Shown: piece after piece, positions 1-7,495 of the stretch | Position numbering within the stretch: position 1 is the first letter of the stretch | Layout of the letters: every line of letters starts with the position of its first letter | Made by a program: the position numbers and the translations under genes | The notes under the pieces: generated by a model | Database searches by the model: none | Told to the model about the DNA's origin: nothing | The model's input: the letters and a program-made list of their open reading frames with translations, nothing else | Assembly: GCF_002263495.1 (NCBI RefSeq) | Contig: NZ_CP022753.1 | Coordinates: 3,410,001-3,474,000, forward strand | DNA: 64,000 nt | DNA from: Nocardiopsis gilva YIM 90087 | Lineage (GTDB): Bacteria; Actinomycetota; Actinomycetes; Streptosporangiales; Streptosporangiaceae | Reading direction: 5' to 3'

Positions 1-1344
1 GAGTACACGATCGGCCACCGGTTCCGGGGCTCGCCTCCGGCGGCCTATCGGAAGCTGGCGCGCCCAGCGGAGGCGATCGGGTGGTGGCAGGTTCTGATCT
101 GCTTCATCATCTCGGCCTACTACGCCGTCATTATCGCCTGGGCGCTCCGCTTTGTCGGGTTCTCGATCGGCCTGCAGTGGGGCGATGACCCGGAGGGTTT
201 CCTGTTCGGCGACTTCCTGCAGGTGGCTGACGCCCCCGGCGGCTTCGGCTCCTACGTTCCAGGCGTCCTGCTCCCCCTTCTCCTGGTGTGGGCCATCACA
301 CTCGGCGTACTCGCCCTCGGTGTCAAGAAGGGAATCGAGTGGGCGAACAGGATTTTCATTCCGCTGCTCGTCGTGCTCTTCGGCATCCTGGTCGTACGGG
401 CGCTGTTCCTCGACGGGGCCGCCCTCGGCCTCAACGCGCTCTTTTCGCCCGACTGGTCGGCCATCACTAGCGGTAGCGTGTGGGTCGCGGCCTATGGCCA
501 GATCTTCTTCTCGCTGTCGGTCGGCTTCGGCATCATGGTCACCTACGCGTCCTATCTACGACGCCGTGCCGACCTCACCGGCTCAGCGTTGGTCGCTGGG
601 TTTGCCAACAGCTCCTTCGAGATCCTGGCCGGCATCGGCGTGTTCGCAACCTTGGGTTTCATGGCACTGGCCAGCGGAGTGCCCGTGGACGAGGTCGCTA
701 CCTCGGGAATCGGACTCGCCTTTGTCGCGTTCCCGCAGATCATCTCGGAGATGCCGCTTGGCTCCCTGTTCGGGGTCCTGTTCTTCGTTTCCCTGGTCGT
801 CGCGGGGCTGTCCTCGCTGCTCAGCCTTGTACAGGTGGTCGTGTCCGCGGTACAGGACCGGACCGGAATGGCTCGGGTCCCGACTGTGTTGACGGTGGGC
901 GGCGCGGTGGCGGTCGTCTCGATCGTTCTGTTCCCGACCGATCAGGGTCTGTACATCCTGGACGTCGCGGACCACTTCATCAACCAGTACGGGATCGCCC
1001 TCGCCGCGCTGGTCCTGGTGATCGTGGTCGCCTGGGTGGTGCGCGGCTTGAAGCCGCTGCAGGAACACGCCAACACGACCTCGGCGGTCCCGGTGGGCGC
1101 CTGGTGGCGTATCACGCTCGGCATCATCACCCCGCTCTTCCTGGGGTGGATGATGGCCCAGAGCCTCATCGGTGAGTTGACGGAGAACTACGGGGACTAC
1201 GCAACCTGGTTCAACACCGCTGTCGGGTGGGGCGTGGCGATCGGCTCGATCGTCCTCGGCATCCTGATCTCCTTGGTGCCGTGGAAGAAGGGTACTGGGG
1301 CCGCAACAGATGAACCGTCCGCCGTCGAGGAAGGAAACCGCTGA
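1..1344 (+). CDS. metP: Sodium-dependent amino-acid transporter (SNF/NSS family), 5' end outside window
   Basis: The reading frame is open from base 1, so the start lies upstream; 447 residues are visible. The protein is strongly hydrophobic with about ten membrane segments and NSS-type loops. It should be an inner-membrane Na+-coupled amino-acid importer. The stop overlaps the start of a 44-residue MetS-like small subunit (TGATG). That pairing is known for the methionine/alanine importer MetPS of Corynebacterium, so methionine or alanine is the likeliest substrate. The family call rests on sequence; the substrate is inference from the partner. The last ~90 codons recur in decayed form at about 6985-7277. 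Confidence 0.88.
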   Translation, partial: EYTIGHRFRGSPPAAYRKLARPAEAIGWWQVLICFIISAYYAVIIAWALRFVGFSIGLQWGDDPEGFLFGDFLQVADAPGGFGSYVPGVLLPLLLVWAITLGVLALGVKKGIEWANRIFIPLLVVLFGILVVRALFLDGAALGLNALFSPDWSAITSGSVWVAAYGQIFFSLSVGFGIMVTYASYLRRRADLTGSALVAGFANSSFEILAGIGVFATLGFMALASGVPVDEVATSGIGLAFVAFPQIISEMPLGSLFGVLFFVSLVVAGLSSLLSLVQVVVSAVQDRTGMARVPTVLTVGGAVAVVSIVLFPTDQGLYILDVADHFINQYGIALAALVLVIVVAWVVRGLKPLQEHANTTSAVPVGAWWRITLGIITPLFLGWMMAQSLIGELTENYGDYATWFNTAVGWGVAIGSIVLGILISLVPWKKGTGAATDEPSAVEEGNR

Positions 1345-1478
1345 TGTCCGCCGGAGCCATCGTGATGCTTCTGATCTCCATCCTCATCGTGTGGGGTGGC
1401 CTGGTAGCAGCCATTGTCCTGCTGCGCAGGCACCCCGAAGAGCCGGAGGCTGACACACCGGCGGGTGCGGCAGACTGA
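1344..1478 (+). CDS. metS: MetS-family small subunit of methionine/alanine importer
   Basis: A 44-residue protein: short N-terminus (MSAGAIVM), one transmembrane helix with a WGG motif, then R-R-H-P and an acidic tail. This is the layout of the methionine and alanine importer small subunit family. The start overlaps the stop of the upstream transporter, implying translational coupling and a 1:1 membrane complex. A second, 45-residue copy lies at 7277-7414 and shares most of the N-terminal half. It is followed by a hairpin terminator. Confidence 0.87.
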   Translation: MSAGAIVMLLISILIVWGGLVAAIVLLRRHPEEPEADTPAGAAD

Positions 1479-1502
1479 CGGTTCTCCACCGCGACACCTT
1501 CC

Positions 1503-1536
1503 AGGGCGGCGTCCCAGTCACGAGGCGCCGCCCTTT
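1503..1536 (+). terminator. Rho-independent-type terminator of metPS
   Basis: Nine-bp perfect GC-rich stem (1503-1511 with 1526-1534), 14-nt loop, then T residues. It lies 24 bp after the metS stop and before the convergent radical SAM gene. Confidence 0.7.
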
Positions 1537-1607
1537 CGGTTCCAACCACCCAGCACGGTGTCATCGGAACAAGCCGCACCCGTCCCGGCCTTCGGGCCGC
1601 CATACGA

Positions 1608-3512
1608 TCAACGGCTCAGGAAACTGGCCTCCCGTAGCATCTCCGTGCGCGCAATGAAATGTGCGGTCTCCTCATGGTTCGTCGATCCCGCCAGTTCCGC
1701 GAATCCGTCTCGGAATATCAGCCGGAGCTGGGTCCTTCCCGGGCTAGGGACGGATCCGAGATCATCGCTTGCCGACAGCCTGCGCATCAGCTGTGGCACG
1801 TCGTACCGATATTCCCGTTCTGCGGTCCAGTAGCCGACCCCCTCCATGGTCTGCAATTCTGCCTCCGGGTATCCGCGACGCACCGGGTCAGGCAAAGGAC
1901 GCGTATCCAAGTCGAACGAAACCACCTCGCTGGCTACACCGCGCCATTTAGATGGGATCATTCCCAGCAACTCCTCATCGCGCCATCGCGCAACCAGTTC
2001 ATCGAACTCCAGCGACGAGAAACAGAGCTCCAGTGCTGGCGATAGCGAGTCTGGGTCGGCGGTTGAGCTCTCGGCGGAACGTACCAGGAGCCTCGCCCCC
2101 GCGTCGTCCTGCTTCTCAATGAACCCCGCCAGAGACAGAATCAGCTCAGACTGGGTCACACCCCCGATTGCCCGTACGGCTGGAAACACGTTTCGCAGCA
2201 CCATGTTCTCCGCCAGCAGGCGCGCCCAGAAGAGAAAACGCTGCATGCGAAGGTTCTCCTCAAGGCTCACATCCTTATTCGCCAATACATACTCGAAGTC
2301 ATCCCGCTCTCCCCGAACAGTGATGAAACCGTACAGGTCACGCCTTTGCGTATAGTCAGTGTTGGGAAGAAGGAGAAGTGGGTATGCAGCTATTCGGGAT
2401 ACGTATCGTGAAAGTTCGTCATAGCCGGCGAGAAAAGTCTCGGGAGTCTCACCCGGAGCCCCCCAGATGAGTTCCGCATACGCATCAAGACCCTCCTGGT
2501 TCAGCCATTCGGCAAGCTCCTTCCACTGATTGATCTTCATGTTCCTGCGGTTCATGTTCTCCAAGGTGTTCGCATCGAGAGTCTGGAGCGCCAGGGTGAA
2601 TGAACTCTGCAGGCCGGCATCGCGCATCAGCTTGACGATCTTGTAGAACATCGCGTTCTTGTTCTTGGCCCACGAGGTCTCCAGAGCCAGCGGATATCCG
2701 TACTCTTCCTTGACCTCGATAAGACTCTCGACGAACTCCATATCCTGCGGGAGCATCCCGAAGTTTGCGTCACACAGAACGATCGTCTCTGCTTTTGCCT
2801 GCGCCAACATGACCAACTCCGCCTTGAGCCGGTCCCGTGAGAACGCCCGAACCTTCTGTCCGACCGCGCCGCCCCAGTAGCAGAAGGAACAGTGGTAGGG
2901 ACACCCCCTATTCGTCTCCATCAGGGCAACGTCGTAGCGGAACTCCCCGTCAGCATCCAGGAGGGGAATCGCTCCTGTCAGCACCGGTGAGGGGAGCTCG
3001 TCGAGATCCTCGATCCGCGGCCTCGGCGGTGTGGTCACCACGTGTCTGTCCTCGGATCGAAAGGAGATATCAGCGATCTTCTCGTAGTCGCCGCCGTCGA
3101 GAACAGTATCAAGGATTTCCTGTATGGTGAACTCACCTTCACCATTGACAATAACGTCGACGTGCGGACAGTTCCGGAAGACACGGTCCGCTTGATTGGC
3201 TACATGGTTCCCGCCAAAAATGATCAGGGAACGAGGATTCGCCTGCTTGAGCGTCTCGGCCACCGCGGAGAACTGATTGACATTCCACCCGAGCACCGAG
3301 AACCCAACAACATCGGGGGCGCCGCCTTCAAGTAGCCGAATCGCCATTTCGAGCGGCGTGACGCTACCAGGGAAGTTCTCGATCTCGACCTGGCACTCGT
3401 CGCCGAGCGTCGCGTTCTCTCGAATAGCTGCCGCCATGTAGCCGGCGGCGAGCGGCATCGACTCCTTCGACATATGCCATACGCCTTGCTGGACAATTTT
3501 CACTCTGAGCAT
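1608..3512 (-). CDS. Cobalamin-binding radical SAM enzyme (putative C-methyltransferase)
   Basis: 634 residues from the ATG at 3512. An AGGTG lies about 10 nt upstream; GTG 3521 is an alternative start. Residues ~55-140 resemble a B12-binding Rossmann domain (DVVGFSVLGWN, IIFGGNH, VNGEGE). The radical SAM core starts near 195 with the Fe-S motif CPYHCSFC, so Cys204, Cys208 and Cys211 form CX3CX2C. The ~200-residue C-terminal region is unassigned. Class B (B12) radical SAM enzymes mostly methylate unreactive carbons using methylcobalamin and SAM. The overall plan recalls KedN5-type and RiPP-maturation B12-rSAM proteins, but the substrate is unknown. It is divergent from the DUF2000/SAM hydrolase pair and part of the A/T-richer island. 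Confidence 0.85.
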   Translation of the reverse strand: MLRVKIVQQGVWHMSKESMPLAAGYMAAAIRENATLGDECQVEIENFPGSVTPLEMAIRLLEGGAPDVVGFSVLGWNVNQFSAVAETLKQANPRSLIIFGGNHVANQADRVFRNCPHVDVIVNGEGEFTIQEILDTVLDGGDYEKIADISFRSEDRHVVTTPPRPRIEDLDELPSPVLTGAIPLLDADGEFRYDVALMETNRGCPYHCSFCYWGGAVGQKVRAFSRDRLKAELVMLAQAKAETIVLCDANFGMLPQDMEFVESLIEVKEEYGYPLALETSWAKNKNAMFYKIVKLMRDAGLQSSFTLALQTLDANTLENMNRRNMKINQWKELAEWLNQEGLDAYAELIWGAPGETPETFLAGYDELSRYVSRIAAYPLLLLPNTDYTQRRDLYGFITVRGERDDFEYVLANKDVSLEENLRMQRFLFWARLLAENMVLRNVFPAVRAIGGVTQSELILSLAGFIEKQDDAGARLLVRSAESSTADPDSLSPALELCFSSLEFDELVARWRDEELLGMIPSKWRGVASEVVSFDLDTRPLPDPVRRGYPEAELQTMEGVGYWTAEREYRYDVPQLMRRLSASDDLGSVPSPGRTQLRLIFRDGFAELAGSTNHEETAHFIARTEMLREASFLSR

Positions 3513-4168
3513 GGAAAACACCTATCCGGAGGGAGGTGAGTCACGAGGGCTGGATGGCGGGATGGCCGGCATGCGGCTTGTCTACAGACGGAGAACTCGC
3601 CCTACAGTTCCGTGCCTTGGTGCGGCGGCACGGATCAAGCGCAGCTGCGACTGCGCCTGCGACTTCGAATTGATCGGGACCGTGGGGTGTTCATCCTCAG
3701 AGTGCACTCAGTCCTCTGTCAATAGTAAATATCGCTGCACGTAGCGTCCCCACGAACAGGTGGATCCTCTCTGGAGAACGCTCCATCCACGGCACTGAAG
3801 TGCGGAAACCACTTCGCAGGGCAACGCCATCGAACAAAACACGGTCTATGCGCGGAAGGTGCAGGTCACGGATTTCCGAGGATCTTCGAGCAGCGAATAC
3901 TTTGAGCGTCAGGGCAGAGGAGTGCCCTTCGGTAAAAAATTCATGAAGTTCCGGCTTGGTCCCCGGCCTGTCGAATATTATTCAGCGTCTCAACGAATCA
4001 AGCAATAATGTTCAGGCGAGGTGACGAAGTCGATGTGAACTGGCAGGGTGCGGCTCTGCAGGGGAGAGGCCGATCGGCCTCTCCCCTGCAGAGTTGATTC
4101 GGTCGGCCGGATCCGGCTGACGCCCGTTTGATAGATCGGGTAGTGTTCCCCCGGCGAAGGAGGCATCG
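3513..4168. other. Gene-free, A/T-rich, structured divergent intergenic region
   Basis: About 650 bp between the divergent radical SAM and DUF2000 genes. It contains two small hairpins: a gtggat/atccac stem near 3760-3790, and gaagtg/cacttc near 3796-3814. A perfect 40-bp palindrome lies at 4054-4093. No B12- or SAM-riboswitch consensus was recognised by eye on either strand. Small ORFs exist, including a Cys-containing one at 3511-3744, but none has convincing coding features. Promoters for both divergent units must lie here. Confidence 0.5.
4054..4093. terminator. Perfect 40-bp palindrome (terminator or operator)
   Basis: Both halves are exact reverse complements, centred on CCGATCGG, so the RNA would form a very stable hairpin on either strand. 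It lies 75 bp upstream of the DUF2000 start. No obvious gene ends just before it on the + strand. It may be an attenuator, a terminator of an unrecognised leader transcript, or a dimeric operator. Confidence 0.5.
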
Positions 4169-4642
4169 ATGAATCAGAGTTCAGCTCTGCCTAACTCGGG
4201 GCACGCAGGCATCGCCACTGCCGCAGCGGCCCCCGTAACATCGGACGACCCTGTTCATTGTGTGGTGATCATCGATGACGCACTTCCCCGCTGGTTGGCC
4301 GCCAACACTGCGGCCGTACTCGGGGTCGCCCTAGGCGGCCATGGACTTATTGAGATCGGCCCAGGACTTCCTGACGCCGAAGGTGAACACCATCCTGGTA
4401 TCGGAACTATGCCGCTTCCCGTTCTTACTGCGCAGCGAGAAGAGCTTTCTGCACTCCGCACCAAGGCTCGCGAACTCGGCCTGTACGTAATTGACTTCAA
4501 TGATGCGGCGCGCCAGAGTCGCAACTACGATGAATACAAAGAAAAGCTTTCCGGAAAGCCCGTGGGCTACCTCGGGCTGGCCCTATATGGAAAGAAACAG
4601 GCCATCAGGTCCATCGCTGGAAATCTGAAGAGCCTGCGCTAG
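4169..4642 (+). CDS. DUF2000 family protein
   Basis: 157 residues; the start is fixed by AAGGAGG at 4157-4163. After a ~27-residue flexible N-terminus comes the family signature VVIIDDALPRWLAANTAA followed by a G-rich segment, matching DUF2000. Little is known of the family's biochemistry, so no function is claimed. It is 95 bp upstream of the SAM hydroxide adenosyltransferase gene on the same strand, with no terminator seen between, so probably an operon. The base composition matches the surrounding island rather than the GC-rich flanks. Confidence 0.72.
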   Translation: MNQSSALPNSGHAGIATAAAAPVTSDDPVHCVVIIDDALPRWLAANTAAVLGVALGGHGLIEIGPGLPDAEGEHHPGIGTMPLPVLTAQREELSALRTKARELGLYVIDFNDAARQSRNYDEYKEKLSGKPVGYLGLALYGKKQAIRSIAGNLKSLR

Positions 4643-4737
4643 TCACGTGTGTCGCCAAGCCCTGTTCGACCTCAATTGCCAAGTCGAGATAAGTCATGAT
4701 GCTTGACTATGCATCAACATTAAAGGAGGACGGGTAG

Positions 4738-5547
4738 ATGGTTCCCAAGAAGTGGATAACGTTCACCACCGACTATGGTCTGGAAAACAAGTTCGTCGGA
4801 GTCTGTCACGGGGTCATGGCGAAAATCGCCCCCGAATCTCGAGTGCTCGATGTCACGCACCTCGTCCCCCGGGGCGACATCAAGCACGGCGCAGAGATCT
4901 TCCGTCAGGCGATCCCTTATCTTCCGGATGGAGTGCACGTAGCCGTTGTGGACCCGGGCGTCGGTACGGCGCGTAAGCCCGTAGTACTGGTCGTCGGGGA
5001 ACAACTGTTCGTCGGTCCTGACAATGGGATGCTGCTCCGCGCGGCAGATGAACTGGGTGGCGTCGACGCCGCCTACGATATCTCGAATCCGGATTACCGC
5101 CTGATCGACGTGTCATCAACGTTCCACGGCCGCGATATTTTTGCTCCTGCTGGTGCGTATCTTGCTGCCGGGGTATCCCCGGCCGAGTTCGGTCCCCCTA
5201 TTCCAGTTGACGACCTGATCAGGATCCCCCAGCCAGCGCGAAGTTTTGACGGCGCCGTTTTCCAGGGTGAGGTTCTCATCGAAGACAGGTTCGGTAACCT
5301 TCAGACGTCGCTGGACTCCGAATTCCTTGAGAGTAACGGAGCCAGGCTCGGCGCGACGCTCGAGGTCTCCACTGAGTCGAATAGATACAACATCCCCTAT
5401 GTCGAAACCTTCGGCAGTGTGGGTGAAGGGGAACTGCTTGCACACGTCGACTCGGCGGACCGCCTGGCGCTGGCGGTTAACCTAGGGAGCGCATCACGAA
5501 CACTTGGACTGCATGAAGGCGGCTCGTTCACCCTCCGGGTTGCCTAG
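4738..5547 (+). CDS. SAM hydroxide adenosyltransferase (DUF62/fluorinase superfamily)
   Basis: 269 residues with a strong AAAGGAGG site at 4722-4729. The family fold starts with TFTTDYG (residues 8-14). Asp72 (VVDPGVGTAR), Arg79 and His130 (FHGRDIFAP) correspond to the Asp-Arg-His set of SAM hydrolases, which split SAM into adenosine and methionine using hydroxide. GPDNG is at 93-97. Fluorinases and chlorinases carry an extra loop of about 20 residues and are near 300 aa. The length here and the direct run from GPDNG to FHGRD argue against halogenation. Context next to a SAM-consuming radical enzyme suggests a role in SAM turnover or a dedicated pathway (inference). Confidence 0.87.
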   Translation: MVPKKWITFTTDYGLENKFVGVCHGVMAKIAPESRVLDVTHLVPRGDIKHGAEIFRQAIPYLPDGVHVAVVDPGVGTARKPVVLVVGEQLFVGPDNGMLLRAADELGGVDAAYDISNPDYRLIDVSSTFHGRDIFAPAGAYLAAGVSPAEFGPPIPVDDLIRIPQPARSFDGAVFQGEVLIEDRFGNLQTSLDSEFLESNGARLGATLEVSTESNRYNIPYVETFGSVGEGELLAHVDSADRLALAVNLGSASRTLGLHEGGSFTLRVA

Positions 5548-5595
5548 CTCCAATCCACAACAGCAGCCGCAGTAGCAGCCCGGACCGAATATGGG

Positions 5596-5632
5596 GGCTG
5601 AGGTGGCGACCGACTCGGTCGCCACCTCAGCC
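5596..5632 (+). terminator. Strong terminator after SAM hydrolase gene
   Basis: Sixteen-bp perfect stem (5596-5611 with 5617-5632) and a 5-nt loop, 49 bp after the stop. It separates this unit from the convergent lysE-type gene. Confidence 0.8.
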
Positions 5633-5726
5633 TGGAGATCGGAGCATGCGAAAGAATGACCAGAAGGGTGTCTTCGATTGCGGTTGCAAAAAGGATGAAA
5701 TGTAATGATCCGCAGTTCATTAATGG

Positions 5727-6356
5727 CTAGGCAAGACTTCTGGCGAGTGCCATCCATATACCGAGGGCCACGAGCGCCACTCCAGCAATGATATCTATTC
5801 CCGTGCGGGTCTTCTCATGTGCCAGGAGAGCACTCATCCGGCTGATCGCCGTGACGTATACTCCCCACCATCCTGCGGCACACATGACGACCAGAGCCCC
5901 CAGGATGAGGGTCTGAACCAGAACGGATCCCTCGGCTACGACGAATTGCGGCATAAGAGTCAGATAAAATACCAGTGCCTTCGGGTTGAGAACATTGTTC
6001 AGGAAGCCCTGTAAAACTGGGGTTCGACTATGCGCCTTTCTTGAGTGGCTTTTCGTGCCTCGTCCGGATCTCAGGATGGAGCCAATCGCAAGTGTCGCTC
6101 CGAGAAAGATCAAGTAGAGGGCCCCAAGAATTCGAAGTAGCGTGAGAAGTGTCGCGTTGGCATTGATGACCGCTGCCACGCCGCTTGCTGCGAGCAATGA
6201 CAGGAACGCGAGTCCGCAGCATATTCCGAGCGTGGTCAAGTATCCTTGGATCCTACCACCAGAGAGCGCATTGCGCGTGACGATAACGAAATCCGGTCCA
6301 GGCACGATGAGCATCAGCAGAGTGACCGAAATGAACACAACGAGATGATCGGGCAT
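5727..6356 (-). CDS. LysE-family amino-acid exporter
   Basis: 209 residues from ATG 6356, chosen because GGAGGG lies just upstream and the length fits the family (~205-210). The N-terminus is a hydrophobic helix ending in VPGPDFVIVTRNALSGG, the LysE/RhtB signature. About six membrane segments follow. These inner-membrane proteins export amino acids or derivatives. It is divergent from an Lrp-type regulator, the classical LysE-regulator layout, so the Lrp protein probably senses the exported molecule. Inference: the exporter removes the island's methylated product or an amino acid. Confidence 0.87.
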   Translation of the reverse strand: MPDHLVVFISVTLLMLIVPGPDFVIVTRNALSGGRIQGYLTTLGICCGLAFLSLLAASGVAAVINANATLLTLLRILGALYLIFLGATLAIGSILRSGRGTKSHSRKAHSRTPVLQGFLNNVLNPKALVFYLTLMPQFVVAEGSVLVQTLILGALVVMCAAGWWGVYVTAISRMSALLAHEKTRTGIDIIAGVALVALGIWMALARSLA

Positions 6357-6458
6357 GCTTCCCTCCGTGCGGCAGCCGTCCGCGAATATTCGCCGTTCGC
6401 GTCCAAGTATGGATGAACTTCTTGCGGCACGTAAGGTGGTGCGCATAGAATTCGGCGC

Positions 6459-6935
6459 ATGCCCCTCTCGGTTGAACTTGATTCGGCTGATCTGAAGATC
6501 CTGATTGCACTTCAGAAGGATGCTCGGATCACTAATAAGAAGCTCGCGGCGGCCGCTGGTGTGGCAGCGTCGACGTGTCTGACGCGGATGAAGCGTCTAC
6601 GGGATCTGGGCGTGATTCAGGGGTTCAGCGTGAAGCTGAACGAGCAAAGACTGGGCCGACCAGTCGATGCATTTCTTGCGATCCGCATGAACCCACATCG
6701 ACAGCCACTTGTCGAGCCGTTCATAGAACAAACCTTGGACAGGCCGGAAGTCCGTGAGATATTTCACCTCACCGGGCCGGACGATTTCCTCGTGCGGGTA
6801 GCAGCGGAGGATCTAAGTTCGCTCCAGGGGCTGGTCCTCAATCACTTCACCGCCCGCAATGAGGTTGCCATGGTGCGGACCAACCTCATATTCCAGAAGT
6901 GGCAGGGAGATCCGATCCTTCCGGTCTCCGAGTAG
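6459..6935 (+). CDS. Lrp/AsnC family transcriptional regulator
   Basis: 158 residues. The N-terminal winged HTH (residues ~6-60: LKILIALQKDARITNKKLA, then a recognition helix with STCLTRMKRL) is followed by an Lrp-type RAM/effector domain. The C-terminus reads FQKWQG. Only weak ribosome-binding sequence precedes the ATG. The ~100-bp gap to the divergent lysE gene should hold the operator. Lrp/AsnC proteins commonly bind amino acids and activate adjacent exporters. Confidence 0.88.
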   Translation: MPLSVELDSADLKILIALQKDARITNKKLAAAAGVAASTCLTRMKRLRDLGVIQGFSVKLNEQRLGRPVDAFLAIRMNPHRQPLVEPFIEQTLDRPEVREIFHLTGPDDFLVRVAAEDLSSLQGLVLNHFTARNEVAMVRTNLIFQKWQGDPILPVSE

Positions 6936-6984
6936 TCAGAGTTGGTAGGTCGCGGATGTGCGGCGCCGGCCTGCCGCATGCATA

Positions 6985-7277
6985 CGCGCCCTGCCAGCGA
7001 TGCAGAACCAGTCCAACTCGACTCTGACAGTTCCTCCGGGCTTGTCGAGGCGCGTCACGCTGGACATCATCAGGCGGGTGGCGCTGGACTGGACGGTGAA
7101 CGACAGCCTCGTCTGCGAGTTCCGCGAGAACTGCGGCTACGAGAGCTGGTTCATCGCCTCTCTGGGCTGGGGGTGGCCATCGGAGTGATTGTCCGTGGCG
7201 TCGTACTCACCTCCCCGCCCTGGAAGCGCGGCGGCACCGAAGAGGAATCGGACGTAGTCGAAGAAGGGACCCGCTGA
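6985..7277 (+). pseudogene. Decayed 3' end of a second metP-like transporter
   Basis: Translation across two frames matches the end of the transporter at 1-1344. One frame gives MQNQSNST..VPPG, VTLDIIRR and CGYESWFIASLGWG; after a frameshift near 7168 the other gives VAIGVIV..PPWKRGG and VVEEGTR. The corresponding parts of the first copy are LQEHANTT, ITLGIITP, YGDYATWF and WGVAIGSIV. Only the last ~90 codons remain. The final TGA overlaps the ATG of an intact metS copy exactly as in the first locus. Confidence 0.78.
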
Positions 7278-7414
7278 TGTCGGCCGGAGCCATCGTCATG
7301 CTGATCATCTCCATCGTGGTCGTGTGGGGCGGTCTGGCTACGGCCATGTACCTGCTCCACCGGCACCCCGAGCTGCCGGAGACCGATGAGGCCCCGGCCG
7401 ACTCGGCGAGTTAG
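7277..7414 (+). CDS. Second MetS-like small subunit, orphaned
   Basis: 45 residues, beginning MSAGAIVMLIISIVVVWGG, nearly the same as MetS at 1344-1478; one membrane helix and an acidic tail. Its partner transporter is reduced to a frameshifted remnant immediately upstream. It may be non-functional, or it may serve the intact MetP. The open reading frame and its terminator are preserved. Confidence 0.75.
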   Translation: MSAGAIVMLIISIVVVWGGLATAMYLLHRHPELPETDEAPADSAS

Positions 7415-7453
7415 CGGAGCGAACCGACCGGAGAACGCCACACAACGGTGATC

Positions 7454-7486
7454 GGGTGGCGCCCCTGTCCGCTTGGGGCGCCGCCC
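7454..7486 (+). terminator. Terminator after second metS
   Basis: Twelve-bp stem with one G-T pair (7454-7465 with 7475-7486), 9-nt loop. It lies just before the 3' end of the convergent AMP-ligase-like gene and mirrors the terminator after the first metS. Confidence 0.7.
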
Positions 7487-7495
7487 GTCCGCGTT

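Noticed and set aside
3511-3744. Small Cys-containing ORF divergent from the radical SAM gene, as a possible RiPP precursor
   Set aside because: It overlaps the radical SAM start, has no recognisable leader or core pattern and no good Shine-Dalgarno. A second short frame from GTG 3536 is equally unconvincing.
3513-4168. Cobalamin or SAM riboswitch upstream of the radical SAM or SAM hydrolase genes
   Set aside because: No B12-box or SAM-box consensus was found by eye on either strand; a covariance-model search would be decisive.
4738-5547. Fluorinase or chlorinase
   Set aside because: Length and lack of the extra loop fit SAM hydroxide adenosyltransferases instead.
5494-5757. Minus-strand ORF with a CYCGCCCG cluster
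   Set aside because: It is antisense to the end of the SAM hydrolase gene and crosses its terminator; the Cys run comes from the (GCAGCC)-like repeat there.
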